Below are positions 53,101 to 61,209 of a stretch of 64,000 nucleotides of DNA, in pieces; within the stretch, counting starts at the first letter, position 1; each line of letters begins with the position of its first letter. The position numbers and the translations under genes are program-made. The DNA lies in contig CAXXCL010000003.1 in NCBI GenBank assembly GCA_963668615.2, positions 496,001 through 560,000 of the forward strand, read 5' to 3'. The stretch is from JAAYPI01 sp963668615. GTDB lineage: Bacteria; Bacteroidota; Bacteroidia; Bacteroidales; Paludibacteraceae. Below the pieces are notes generated by a model. The model was not told the origin of the DNA. It searched no databases and saw only the letters and a program-made list of their open reading frames with translations.

Positions 53101-56100
53101 GGCAAAATCGTAATAGAGCCGTCTGTTTCATTATAACAAATATTATTAACTACAGAATCCGTAAGTGTCAATAGTGTGGGTTGAGTAATCTCATCTGACA
53201 ACCTGGCTTCACAGTAATTTGCGTCCGTTACTTTTACTTGATACACGCCTGCTCCCAAATTAGGAACACTATATGGATTAGCGACGACAGTTGGTATATC
53301 CGATCCTGTCCACTGAACTACATAAGGAGAAGTTCCTCCTTCTACTTCAATATCTATATTTCCAGTTTTGTCTCCATAACAAGGTACATGGGTTATTTTA
53401 GAAAGCAATGTTCGTACCAGCAAAGTATCAGGTTGGGTTACCCTGTACATATTAGAGTACGTATTTCCTTCATTATCTGTTATAGTTATGGAATAATCAT
53501 TCGGAGCTAAGTTTTGTATATCTTCATCCGATGATGAAAAACCATTGGATGTTGACCATACATACGTATAAGGCTTCACACCTCCGGTTACATCCAATTG
53601 TATATATCCATCTTTATAGTTAAAACAAGAAATATTTTTCACGTGAGCTGTTACACTGATGGCTGCAGGTTCTGTTATTACAATCAACGTATCCTTTTTA
53701 CAACCCAAGCTATCGGTTACCGTTAAGTAATAATTTCCTGCCAACAAATCAGTTTGATTCAACACGGTAGCCTTTGTCGGATCAATACCAATTCCTGTCC
53801 AGAAATAGTAGTAAGGAGAAGTACCGCCTTCTACATGCATGGTGATAGAACCCGTTGCATGACCGGTAAGCAACACGTTCTGCTTACTTACCAAACTTAC
53901 TTTCAATGGATCGGGCGAGGATATAGTTGCTGTTGCTTTAGCAGTACATAAACTTTTATCCGAAACTTGTACTTGATAATCACCATTTCCTAACCCACTA
54001 ACAGTAGCAGTTGTACCAACAGTCGTACTTGGTAATTTTGTCCATACGTATTTATAGGGTGTTCGACCTCCTTCCACATGAGCCGATAAAGTTGCCTTCT
54101 TTTCACCTGAACATTTAAGAGCAACAGTTGTTATAGAGACCAATAGCGAATCCGGCTCTGTAATTTCAATGGTAGATGTACGTTCGCAACCAATGGTATC
54201 TTGCACGGTGAACGTATAAAAGCCCGGAGACAAACCGGAAGCTGTACGGTCATTGATAGGTGTCATTGTTCCATCTGTTCTTTCAAACGTATAAGAATAC
54301 GGAGCTCCTCCACCTGTCACAGTAGAGACCATGGTTCCATCATTTGCCCCGTGGCAAGTAATATCGGTTTTTATAGTTGATAACTTCAGTGTACTGACAG
54401 AAAACTCTTTTGAGACCTTAATGACACAACTTCCCTCACTAGCATACACTTTCACATAAGCATCTTGCAATTGCATTTTAGAAAAATCAAGATTTCCACC
54501 AGTACCATCTTTCGTTTCAAACGTTACTCCATTTACTTGTAATTCGTAAGTTACACCAATTTCGGTATCATGTAGGCGAACAGCATTATATCCGTCTTCA
54601 CAAAATAAACTGATATTGTCAATGTCCGCTATTTTAGCAATACTAAAGGCTTTTGTTTTTTCTGTTGAACAAATAATATTCCCCTTACTATCTTTATAAT
54701 CGTAATGCATAGTTACAGAATAAAGACCCTCAGAAAGTAATTTTGGATAAATAACGGCCGTTCCATTTCCTCTGTCTTTAAAGGCAGATGAAGGACCACT
54801 AAACACAAAAGAACCATTGGGAAGTTTGTTCCCTGTGAGTACAACAGAATCTCGTGTCCCACAAATAACATCCAAATTATCATAGCCACTAAAATCGGAA
54901 GATTGATTTAATACTCTAAAAGGTTGTGTTAATTTAGTGGTACAAGTTTCTGTTACACCTAATGAATTTTGATACGTTTCTACATAATTGTAAGTTACAT
55001 TATAGGTAGCATTATAATTTGCCTTACTCAAATCCAAATCCGCATAGCCATCGGCCTTATTTGTTAAAAATGAAGGTCCTGTAAAAGATACCGTTCCCGG
55101 TTGATTTGGAAAACCGTGAATAGTAACAACTCCAGCAGGCTCACAATACTGACTCGCTAAATCGGCAATCGTCAGTACGCTCGCACCTCGAATCTGAATG
55201 GTTGTATCTCCTGAAGATACACAACCATGATTGTTCGTCACCGTGTAATAGATGTGATGAATACCTATGCCGGCCTTTCCCGTATAAAATTGATTATTTA
55301 CCAAAGAACCGGAAACAGCATCGGTTGTATAACTTCCTCCGGCTGGTGTAGCAGCCAAATTAATAATATCACCTATGCAATAATCAGATTTTAAATTCAT
55401 GCTGACTGGTGTAGGAGCATAAACCGTAACTGTGTCCCTAAAAACATAATCACAATACTTGTCATTATACGTATACTCTATCTCATAGACACCCGCACCC
55501 CAACTTGGTCGGAAATAAACATTAGTTCCCTTAGGAATATGATTTAAAATGGGATTTGCTCTATCAAAATCCTTATAAATAGAGATAGTTCCCGTTGTAG
55601 GATCTGCAGAAGTAATATTTATTTGCACATCGGAATTGTAATCACAATAAGAATCAGCCAAGCCTAATGGATAAATACGAGTCGGAGACTTGATATAGAA
55701 TGACTTCGTATATCGAGTCGGGCACCCCTGATTATCAGTCATTTCATAAATAACACTCTGAGTTCCAAGCCCACCAGATTTTGATGGATTTATAATCAAT
55801 TCCGCCTTTGAGATATCTTGGCTAACAATCATCGCGGGTTTACTTATGGTAAAAACACCACCAAGGTCTGTAGCATAAATTCGTGCCCATGTAGAGACAG
55901 AACACAAAGTATCATTGGGTTCTATAACAATACCATCATTAGGGATAATTATCTGCTCCTCATTGGTAATGGTAATAGTCTTTATCATTTCACCGGTACA
56001 ACCTTTATTATCCGTAATAGAATACTTTATCTGGTAAACACCTGCCGAAACATTTGTTAATTTTGCCGTTGACTGGTTTACATCTACCACTACTATTGAT

Positions 56101-59100
56101 GCCGGACTACTGGCATCCTTGTATAATGTCCATTTACCATTTATATCTTTAGGATAACCTTGCAAATACAACACTCCACCGGCTGGAGGTTTACAATACT
56201 GGTATGAGGGACTATAGGGAGGTCCAAAATCGGGAGTAACAGCCCAATCGACTTCCGGAGTCAAGTTTACATAAACCGGTATGACCGTATCCTTGGCACA
56301 ACCGTTCATATCAGTGTATTTATAAGTAATTGACCCTGTTGTATTAGTGGTTAAAGTACTGGGAGTAAATGTATTGCCAACCATGGCAGTTCCGGTAAAC
56401 GAACCTCCGGAAGGAACCCCTGTTAACAAAACAGGACTATCTGACGTACAATAGGTAGCAGGGTCCTTTAATCCGATAACATCCAACGTGTAATTAGGAG
56501 CAACATTGACTGTGATTGAATCTATAATGGTACAACCTTTGTCCGTAGTAATTCTCAAAAAATAGGTAGTGGTTAAACTTGGTTGAACGGATATTTGTTT
56601 TGTAGTTTCTGTCGTACTCCACAAAAACTTAGACGTGGAGCCTGAATAATCAACATACAAATTCACTACATCTCCAGGGCAAAGCATACTTTTTTCCGGG
56701 GTCATTTTTATCTTATACACGTCCAAAGAATCGACATTCAAATCCAATTCGGGAGCATCCGTAGTATAAGTTGTGGTACAAAAAACATCCTCAATCCTAT
56801 TTATTTTAAAAACCGTTGCTGACAGTGGAGTATAGGCAAAAGTATAGATGTTCGTGTTACTTACTAAATTTTGTGTCGTTCCATTTGTTTCAAGTACAAA
56901 ATCAAAAGGAGGAGTTCCCGTAAAATTTATATTAACGTTAGTTGATTGCCCTGCACAAGACAATGATGTACTTGAAGTAATAGTGGCAGCCGGTTTTGGA
57001 TTCTTCGTTATAGTGACCGTTCCATTCATTGCTATTTCACATTGAGCTGCAATATTACGACCTACTACGGTATAACTACCTGCACTATTATCATACCACT
57101 CAAGAGCTGATCCTGTTCCTGTAACCCAACTTCCTTGCATAACACCATCCTTATACAAAGCATATTGCGTATCAGTATCGGAATCAACAAGACGTACAGT
57201 CATACCGGCTGTTGATTCTCCACAATAAGAATTGGTTCCCTCTACATCGTAAACCACCGGATTATGGGCTACTGAAACAAGCACCTGATCCGTTGATGAA
57301 CAATAAGGTGCTACTGATAGAGTTGCAGTTAATGTATAAGAGATATCGGAAGTAATTGCTTTCGTTGTAGGATTTGAGATAGTAGTGCTTGTTAACCAAT
57401 CCGGTGTCCAACTATAATTAACTCCCGAAACACTAGTAGTTCCTAATTTGGTTGTTTTACCTTCACATACCATCTTATCAACCCCTGCATTGGCTATGGG
57501 ATAATTAACAACAGTGATGACAACCTTACCTGTGGAAGTACAAGTCGATAAACTGCTGAGAGCTGCGGTAAGCGTAAATGTTGTTTGAGCACCGTTCAAT
57601 GGCTTTGTAATTACATATGGAATTAATGCATTTTCCAAAGAATTTGTAGGTGTCCAACTATAATTAACACCTAACTCGGTGGTTGTAGAACCAAATGTTG
57701 TAGTTGTACCTTTACAAATAGTTTCGGCTGTTTTATCCAATGTAATAACCGGCTTTTTCAAAACCGTTACAGTTACTTGTGCCGTAGAATAACAAGTTGG
57801 CATAGAAGAATTGGAGGCTTTTACCTGAAAAGTAGTTGTAGAGTTCAAGGCAAGAGTAGTAGGATTTGCAACTGCGGCATTGCTCAATAAAACCGCAGGG
57901 GTCCAAGTGTAACTAACTCCCGACACGGCTGTAGCACCAAGTGAAACAGTAGAACCCTCACATACTGTAACATTGGATCCGGCATTTGCAACAGGAGTTC
58001 CCGCAACAGTTACATTTACTTCTATTCTATCACTTTCACAACTACTACCTGATACCAATTGTGATACCCAATAAGACTTATTCTGAATTACATTTTGGTT
58101 AAAATCGGACGGAACATTTATAGCAGGAGTCGAAGTAGCGGAAGCATACCAATACAATGTTCCGGAGGCTGTTACTAAACTCGTCCAAGATTGGGTACCT
58201 ACTTGTTGACAAGCAGAATAGTTGGTAACTTGCGGTGTAGGAGATTTACCGGCATACGTTTGACTATAAGCAGCAACAGCAGATGGACATCCGTTTTTCG
58301 TCGATGTTACCTGTACAGAATAAGTAGATCCATCAGTAGGTGATGGAACAACATAAGTACTATCCGTTGTAGCTGTAACACCACTTCCGTTAACATTCCA
58401 TGCATATGTCGCACTTGCATCATAATTACTAATGGTGAAAACAAGTGTGCCACATCCACCATTATCCACAATTATCGGAGTAACAGGTATTGCCCTATAT
58501 GTTTGGGAAGAAGTTCCTCCGGAAGAAGCACATCCGTTTTTCGTGGAAATTACTTCTACAGAATAAGTCGTTCCATCAACAGGTGATGGTATGGTATAAT
58601 TATCTCCCACAACTGATGTAATCGTTCCATTAACTTTCCATGCATACGTCGCACTTGCATCATAATTAGTAACAGTAAAAATTACATCATTACCACAACC
58701 TGTATTATTTGACAAAACAGGAGTAGCAGGTATTGCCTTATATATTTGAGAAGAAGTTCCTCCGGAAGAAGCACATCCGTCTTTCGTAGAAATCACCTCT
58801 ATGGAGTAAGTCGTTCCATCAACAGGTGATGGTATCGTATAATTATCTCCCGTAACAGATGTAATCGTCCCATTAACTTTCCATTCGTACGTCGCACTTG
58901 CATCATAATTACTAATAGTAAAAACAGGATTTCCACACCCTCCACTATTTGATAAAATAGGAACTACGGGAGCAAGTGCATATGTTTGGGAGGAAGTCCC
59001 TGCTAATGAGGTATCACTGCCCTTTGTTGCCTTAACACTTACAGAATAAACCGTACCTCCTACAGGAGATGGAACCGTATAAGTACTTCCAACGACAGCA

Positions 59101-59984
59101 GTAGCCGTTCCGTTAATAGTCCATTCATAAGTTGCACTCGCATCATAGTTAGTAATCGTAAAAATCACATCATTACCACAACTTGCATTATTCGAGAGAA
59201 TGGGTGTTGCTATGAACATAGCTGAAAGCGTGTAGGTAGAACCTGACTTGGTAAGGGTTAAAACAACTTTATCACCGGAAACCAAACCCGGCAAATTCAA
59301 TGAAATATCTCCGGCTCCATTACCTGCAATAGACACCCCCGACCCTGCAACCAATGTAGTATTTGAACTTACATGCCCCAATTGACCTGCATTCCATCCC
59401 CAGGTGGTACCATCAGTCGATTTAAGTATTTTAGCCGTTCCGGAAATATCACTCACAGGAAAAGAACACTCCCAAGTACTCGTTCCAGTCGAAGTAAAAA
59501 GGTGGTTAGCTGCAGAACCGGTTGTTCCTGCACAATCAGAAATAAGGGAATTAAAACAGGTAAGTCCATAGTACGGATACACACTGGTGTCCATACACTT
59601 TGCATCATGTGGATAATAGTTATTTGCGGTATTGGTAGTATAAATGGAAATGAAAAACTCTCCCGAAGAGCAAGAAGAAAGATAATCAGAAAGAGGCTTT
59701 AGAACAGCTCTCGGGTCAGGACTCAGGGCATCGTTTTGCACCTTAAAGGTATAATCTGCAGTATTTCCAGAATAACCGGGAATACTAAACAAGGCATTCA
59801 TTTCATCTGCTACGTTAGAATCGGGATCATCCACAAAAGTAGCAGAAGCGACTTCAGTTCCTGAAGCATACACATGAAGTATATATGCGGCATAAGAATT
59901 ATGCAAAGAGAAAAAACAAAATAATAAAGCAAGAAGATGCTTTCGAGAGCAACAATTAGAATATCTATTGTATAATTTTATCAT
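47169..59984 (-). CDS. Giant SprB-like T9SS type B surface adhesin (4271 residues)
   Basis: Signal peptide about 1-32 (long basic start, ends NSYA). Residues about 255-580 hold four near-identical Ig-like units of about 80 residues (NYDASATYEW...NGT...VPSP). Then PKD-like units starting VCEGSTVSLG and related (about 660-950) and mixed cysteine-rich Ig-like units to about 1860. Residues about 1865-3320 hold 18 SprB repeats (pattern ISC.G..DG.....VTGG..PY.Y.W) arranged as three 485-residue super-repeats of six. Further Ig/PKD-like units follow. Two PKD domains (WNFGDG twice) start near 4011. The last 100 residues (from GFIVFPNAFTPN, about 4171; FNQWGAKIF; GTYVYKATGKYKNGR) are a gliding-motility-type T9SS type B signal. 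The expected location is the cell surface, with adhesion or gliding function inferred from SprB. It forms an operon with the PorP/SprF gene. Confidence 0.92.
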   Translation of the reverse strand: MIKLYNRYSNCCSRKHLLALLFCFFSLHNSYAAYILHVYASGTEVASATFVDDPDSNVADEMNALFSIPGYSGNTADYTFKVQNDALSPDPRAVLKPLSDYLSSCSSGEFFISIYTTNTANNYYPHDAKCMDTSVYPYYGLTCFNSLISDCAGTTGSAANHLFTSTGTSTWECSFPVSDISGTAKILKSTDGTTWGWNAGQLGHVSSNTTLVAGSGVSIAGNGAGDISLNLPGLVSGDKVVLTLTKSGSTYTLSAMFIATPILSNNASCGNDVIFTITNYDASATYEWTINGTATAVVGSTYTVPSPVGGTVYSVSVKATKGSDTSLAGTSSQTYALAPVVPILSNSGGCGNPVFTISNYDASATYEWKVNGTITSVTGDNYTIPSPVDGTTYSIEVISTKDGCASSGGTSSQIYKAIPATPVLSNNTGCGNDVIFTVTNYDASATYAWKVNGTITSVVGDNYTIPSPVDGTTYSVEVISTKNGCASSGGTSSQTYRAIPVTPIIVDNGGCGTLVFTISNYDASATYAWNVNGSGVTATTDSTYVVPSPTDGSTYSVQVTSTKNGCPSAVAAYSQTYAGKSPTPQVTNYSACQQVGTQSWTSLVTASGTLYWYASATSTPAINVPSDFNQNVIQNKSYWVSQLVSGSSCESDRIEVNVTVAGTPVANAGSNVTVCEGSTVSLGATAVSGVSYTWTPAVLLSNAAVANPTTLALNSTTTFQVKASNSSMPTCYSTAQVTVTVLKKPVITLDKTAETICKGTTTTFGSTTTELGVNYSWTPTNSLENALIPYVITKPLNGAQTTFTLTAALSSLSTCTSTGKVVITVVNYPIANAGVDKMVCEGKTTKLGTTSVSGVNYSWTPDWLTSTTISNPTTKAITSDISYTLTATLSVAPYCSSTDQVLVSVAHNPVVYDVEGTNSYCGESTAGMTVRLVDSDTDTQYALYKDGVMQGSWVTGTGSALEWYDNSAGSYTVVGRNIAAQCEIAMNGTVTITKNPKPAATITSSTSLSCAGQSTNVNINFTGTPPFDFVLETNGTTQNLVSNTNIYTFAYTPLSATVFKINRIEDVFCTTTYTTDAPELDLNVDSLDVYKIKMTPEKSMLCPGDVVNLYVDYSGSTSKFLWSTTETTKQISVQPSLTTTYFLRITTDKGCTIIDSITVNVAPNYTLDVIGLKDPATYCTSDSPVLLTGVPSGGSFTGTAMVGNTFTPSTLTTNTTGSITYKYTDMNGCAKDTVIPVYVNLTPEVDWAVTPDFGPPYSPSYQYCKPPAGGVLYLQGYPKDINGKWTLYKDASSPASIVVVDVNQSTAKLTNVSAGVYQIKYSITDNKGCTGEMIKTITITNEEQIIIPNDGIVIEPNDTLCSVSTWARIYATDLGGVFTISKPAMIVSQDISKAELIINPSKSGGLGTQSVIYEMTDNQGCPTRYTKSFYIKSPTRIYPLGLADSYCDYNSDVQINITSADPTTGTISIYKDFDRANPILNHIPKGTNVYFRPSWGAGVYEIEYTYNDKYCDYVFRDTVTVYAPTPVSMNLKSDYCIGDIINLAATPAGGSYTTDAVSGSLVNNQFYTGKAGIGIHHIYYTVTNNHGCVSSGDTTIQIRGASVLTIADLASQYCEPAGVVTIHGFPNQPGTVSFTGPSFLTNKADGYADLDLSKANYNATYNVTYNYVETYQNSLGVTETCTTKLTQPFRVLNQSSDFSGYDNLDVICGTRDSVVLTGNKLPNGSFVFSGPSSAFKDRGNGTAVIYPKLLSEGLYSVTMHYDYKDSKGNIICSTEKTKAFSIAKIADIDNISLFCEDGYNAVRLHDTEIGVTYELQVNGVTFETKDGTGGNLDFSKMQLQDAYVKVYASEGSCVIKVSKEFSVSTLKLSTIKTDITCHGANDGTMVSTVTGGGAPYSYTFERTDGTMTPINDRTASGLSPGFYTFTVQDTIGCERTSTIEITEPDSLLVSITTVALKCSGEKKATLSAHVEGGRTPYKYVWTKLPSTTVGTTATVSGLGNGDYQVQVSDKSLCTAKATATISSPDPLKVSLVSKQNVLLTGHATGSITMHVEGGTSPYYYFWTGIGIDPTKATVLNQTDLLAGNYYLTVTDSLGCKKDTLIVITEPAAISVTAHVKNISCFNYKDGYIQLDVTGGVKPYTYVWSTSNGFSSSDEDIQNLAPNDYSITITDNEGNTYSNMYRVTQPDTLLVRTLLSKITHVPCYGDKTGNIDIEVEGGTSPYVVQWTGSDIPTVVANPYSVPNLGAGVYQVKVTDANYCEARLSDEITQPTLLTLTDSVVNNICYNETDGSITILPQGGTLPYSYYWTGIGVVSFAQNQTGLQGGQIYSVTVADSNYCEVKKSFTLLNPTEIVLSTTKIDISCFGQNDGQAKVSVTGGVYPYTFEWRRSDSTLVVKDSIASGLSQGTYTVTVTDALGCVKTKSVTINENNTLTVTISKNDILCSGGNNGSASAMALGGGAPYSYIWTKLPSTSPISHSAAIGNLEAGTYKVEVRDNNGCYASATTTIITSTPINVQVTKQDVLVTGQATGAISLTVVTGGVPPYTFSWAGPSINTSNQDDQNLTNVLAGDYHVYITDANNCSIDTVVSVLQPELIAVQANIKDVSCFGEANGYIELTVTGGTTPYTYSWTSTNGFTSSSEDITGLMADSYTVDISDAAGNNYSKTFEVQEPHTLVINELVSSEKTVSCYGDKTGKLDIEVLGGNKPYTITWSGPDIPSVVANPLSVEDLGAGTYEVFVRDNKGCTQNSSHIITQPTKLLVSAVVTDNVCHNDANGSVVLTVQDGVPPYSYLWSGNGVQPNDQNQYNLVGGKTYVVSVFDDNKCEVNKSFELKQPTEILLNAVTTNISCLGANDGQLEALISGGSYPYNSVWTKNDGTVEVHDSLATGLPPGDYTFTVEDSIGCTKSVEATVTEPSKLEASIDPTAVLCSGVDDGVLQARVTGGTVPYSYLWTLLPSTPIGVGSRLTNLAAGTYKLMVQDKNMCSDDAYATILSSTPLVITLVNKQDVLVTGDNSGSIELAVSGGTLPYNYFWTGTGIDPAKQNDLNQYNLVAGNYTFTVIDNLGCSNDTTIVITQPEVISVVAKTQQIDCFGNKNGYVELTVTGGYAPYTYTWTSGNGFTSASRDIYNLNPGSYSLRIEDSQGNTHFENYTITEPSVLVLNLLNSSKTALNCFGERDGNLNIELQGGKTPYSIVWNGPDVSTVVTNPYSLSNLGVGTYTVNVTDKNGCVIRLAQEITQPDELKMTAAIVQNVCYNDQIGAIDVTVTGGVTPYVYSWSGVGVVNANEDQSGLRGGRSYQLRFTDNNLCEIDTAFYLEQPEQLVATIDAEKDICEGDSVSLYFSCTGDPNWSYSYTDGTDIFSHISSVPNFSLKYAPTVSSQYDLISVVDGNGCKALLEGTAPVTVHKYPQLNVLSTTSDCCLGDEILVDMVLANEFPWQVRYTDGTSVFVETGLNKSRDSIYITPTKTGTTDYTIETVSSQYCKTQVDYDFSVTAYEYPNLIVTAPPFVCHDDTVRITLQPIGIGPWQVIYYENGVKYFLDITESPYILKRTPNLVNNVYLFESISSGLHCYAALGKRLQVTVGQLPSDATQIQGNTAVCRNSTERYVVPPITNADSYEWVLPAGYTIISGTGSNEIMVQVGQNAEEGLIEVYGVNSCGNGLKSSIYVRPNELLGTVGDISSPLFICENASLFQLSVPEIEGATSYEWTLPTGYTIEAGKNSRTILVSINAYAQSGTVSVVGVNRCTKTDIRTAFLNIRTLPIVEAGVDFTTNCADYANLKGNNLAGTISKWTLLSGRADFDDITKYNTKVSNLMFGKNKFQWNVNDGYCLNFDTVTVTNNNPGITTPEISSIVICEDSITLRAPKPDFGSYRWTLIGGDGIVANPESNSTLVTELGYKITNTFRWEVYTPSCSNTVDVKVISNSLHKLADAGEDDFTVEDYYRLSARINSDSNITGQWSLVAGTGKFDNPNSYNTYVRGLSTGVNTFRWTIQGYGCSAYDEVQIRYAEEPIADFSMDVDSGCSPLTVEFTNLTIGDATYLWNFGDGSTSTQRSPDHTFTRSGVYTVTLTATGSKKTDQITKSVEVFQSPKASFLIATTQLYMPSPEAHFYCETKDVSKYWWNFGDGCSSTERDPVHTYTAEGVYNVTLKVEDAMGCQDSVTIYNAINIGDYGFIVFPNAFTPNTSVPNGGSYTIDERRLDIFYPVSKNVDEYKLEIFNQWGAKIFVSNDVLVGWDGYIDDKCALQGTYVYKATGKYKNGREFKVSGSFMLVR
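50028..54392 (-). repeat. Three 1455-bp super-repeats, each of six SprB units
   Basis: Matching cysteines of equivalent units lie at codons 54356-54354, 52901-52899 and 51446-51444 (residues 1877, 2362 and 2847), exactly 485 residues apart each time. The next cysteine in register (49994-49992, residue 3331) is 484 further on. Within each block the six unit types recur in the same order: ISC..NDG; CSG ending WTKLPS or WTLLPS; cysteine-free VLVTG; ISCFG; CYGDKTG; and VCYND types. Copies have diverged in sequence but not in length. Confidence 0.9.
58260..59220 (-). repeat. Four tandem ~241-bp repeats in the adhesin N-terminal region
   Basis: The anchor GCACTTGCATCATA recurs at 58411, 58651, 58894 and (with changes) 59134, giving periods of 240, 243 and 240 bp. 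Copies two and three are the most alike at the DNA level, so they arose recently or are kept alike by gene conversion. Each encodes one Ig-like unit of about 80 residues. Confidence 0.85.
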
Positions 59985-60042
59985 CGTATTCTACTCAAAT
60001 AAGGTTTTTTTACGTTCTCGACTTAACAGAAAACATAGGCAA

Positions 60043-60050
60043 CAAATGTA
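60043..60050 (-). promoter_or_regulatory. -7 box upstream of the giant adhesin gene
   Basis: Minus strand TACATTTG, an exact TAnnTTTG box, 58 bp upstream of the ATG at 59984. No TTTG at the right distance. The rest of 59985-60193 is AT-rich without a gene. Confidence 0.4.
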
Positions 60051-60193
60051 CATATAAAAAACGTTTTATTTTGATTTTTTAGTATAAAATCTTCTCATTT
60101 TTTACAAATGTTCATTCATAAAAAACCTTATAAACGAAAAAATCTCTCATTCTTAACTATTTTTTCTTCTCCAAAAAACTCCTATTAAAAAGT

Positions 60194-60236
60194 AAATGCC
60201 CTTAATAGAGAGAGTTATCATCCATTAAGAGCATTT
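60194..60236 (-). terminator. Terminator of the glsA-glsB unit
   Basis: AAATGCCCTTAAT (60194-60206) pairs with ATTAAGAGCATTT (60224-60236), a 13-bp stem with one mismatch; the minus-strand transcript then enters a T-rich run. It lies 34 bp past the stop of the glsB-like gene. Confidence 0.65.
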
Positions 60237-60270
60237 TGCTTTTTGCAAGAGAAAATATACTATATTTCCC

Positions 60271-61200
60271 TTAAATATTTAAGAATGTTTCTATATGACG
60301 TTGTTTTTTTTCATCGTGCATTTCCTCTATCGGAACCAAAATACAACACTCTATCAACTCTCCAAAATCGTGGTACACACCAAACCCGAAAGAACGCATA
60401 CAAGGAGATAAACTCATATATGCATTTACCAAAGGAGGAATATTTGTACCTAGATTACGGACTTCCTTTTTCAAAATTTTGTAATTTTCGTCGTAATCAG
60501 GAGACGTAAAAATATTATCAATTTGCTGTTCCGTAATGGATATTTTAAACGGATCTATAGGGTACACCAAATTATCCTTGTCCGGAAAATGCTTATTAAT
60601 AAAACCAAACAACAAATCACGTGCTTGGGCGTTGTAATGAGGGTAGACAGTTACTTTTCCAAAAAAATACTGTGTATCAGGTATTTTAACAATAAGAGCA
60701 CCAAGTCCATCCCACAAATTATCAAGAGCAAATAGACTCTTTGAACCCATCTTACTGGATTGATAATCGGGTTGCACAAAAGATCTACCCAACTCCATCG
60801 TATGAGGCAAATATTCCTTTACGAACTTAGGGGTGAAATGGTACATTTCTGCCGTTACCAAATGAGGCTGCCCATCTTCCCTCAATTTAACATGAGAACC
60901 GTGAATAAAACGATATCCTCCTAAAATTTGCTCTGCATCAGGATCCCAAACAAAAAGCTGTTGATAAGGTTCATCCATAGCATCAAATTCGTCCAAATCA
61001 TAAGATTTTCCACTACCTCCACCAGATGTACGAAAAGACAACTCTCTAAGGCGACCTATTTCCATCATCAAATTAGGAGAATTTTTGGCTGTTATCAAAT
61101 AAACCTGATTATTCCCTTTATTGGTATCTCTTAAGAATTTATCAGGAGTCAGTTCAGACTTCAAAATCTCCCGATCAATGGGAGCTATAATTTCTTCCAC
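60271..61200 (-). CDS. glsB: Glycine/ornithine-lipid N-acyltransferase (GlsB-like, GNAT fold)
   Basis: A 309-residue protein of the OlsB/GlsB acyl-ACP-dependent N-acyltransferase group: GRLRELSFRTSGGGSGKSYDLDEFD, then LFVWDPDAEQILGGYRFIHG, MELGRSFVQPDYQ and WDGLGALI. In Bacteroides thetaiotaomicron, GlsB adds the first fatty acyl chain to glycine and GlsA the second, making glycine lipids. Here the GlsA-like gene lies 9 bp upstream in the same operon. Substrate (glycine rather than ornithine) is inferred from the phylum. Confidence 0.82.
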   Translation of the reverse strand: MEEIIAPIDREILKSELTPDKFLRDTNKGNNQVYLITAKNSPNLMMEIGRLRELSFRTSGGGSGKSYDLDEFDAMDEPYQQLFVWDPDAEQILGGYRFIHGSHVKLREDGQPHLVTAEMYHFTPKFVKEYLPHTMELGRSFVQPDYQSSKMGSKSLFALDNLWDGLGALIVKIPDTQYFFGKVTVYPHYNAQARDLLFGFINKHFPDKDNLVYPIDPFKISITEQQIDNIFTSPDYDENYKILKKEVRNLGTNIPPLVNAYMSLSPCMRSFGFGVYHDFGELIECCILVPIEEMHDEKKQRHIETFLNI

Positions 61201-61209
61201 TTTATAAAT

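Noticed and set aside
49580..59702. Many open frames on the plus strand opposite the giant adhesin gene
   Set aside because: They are antisense shadows of a long repetitive gene with no start context or family resemblance.
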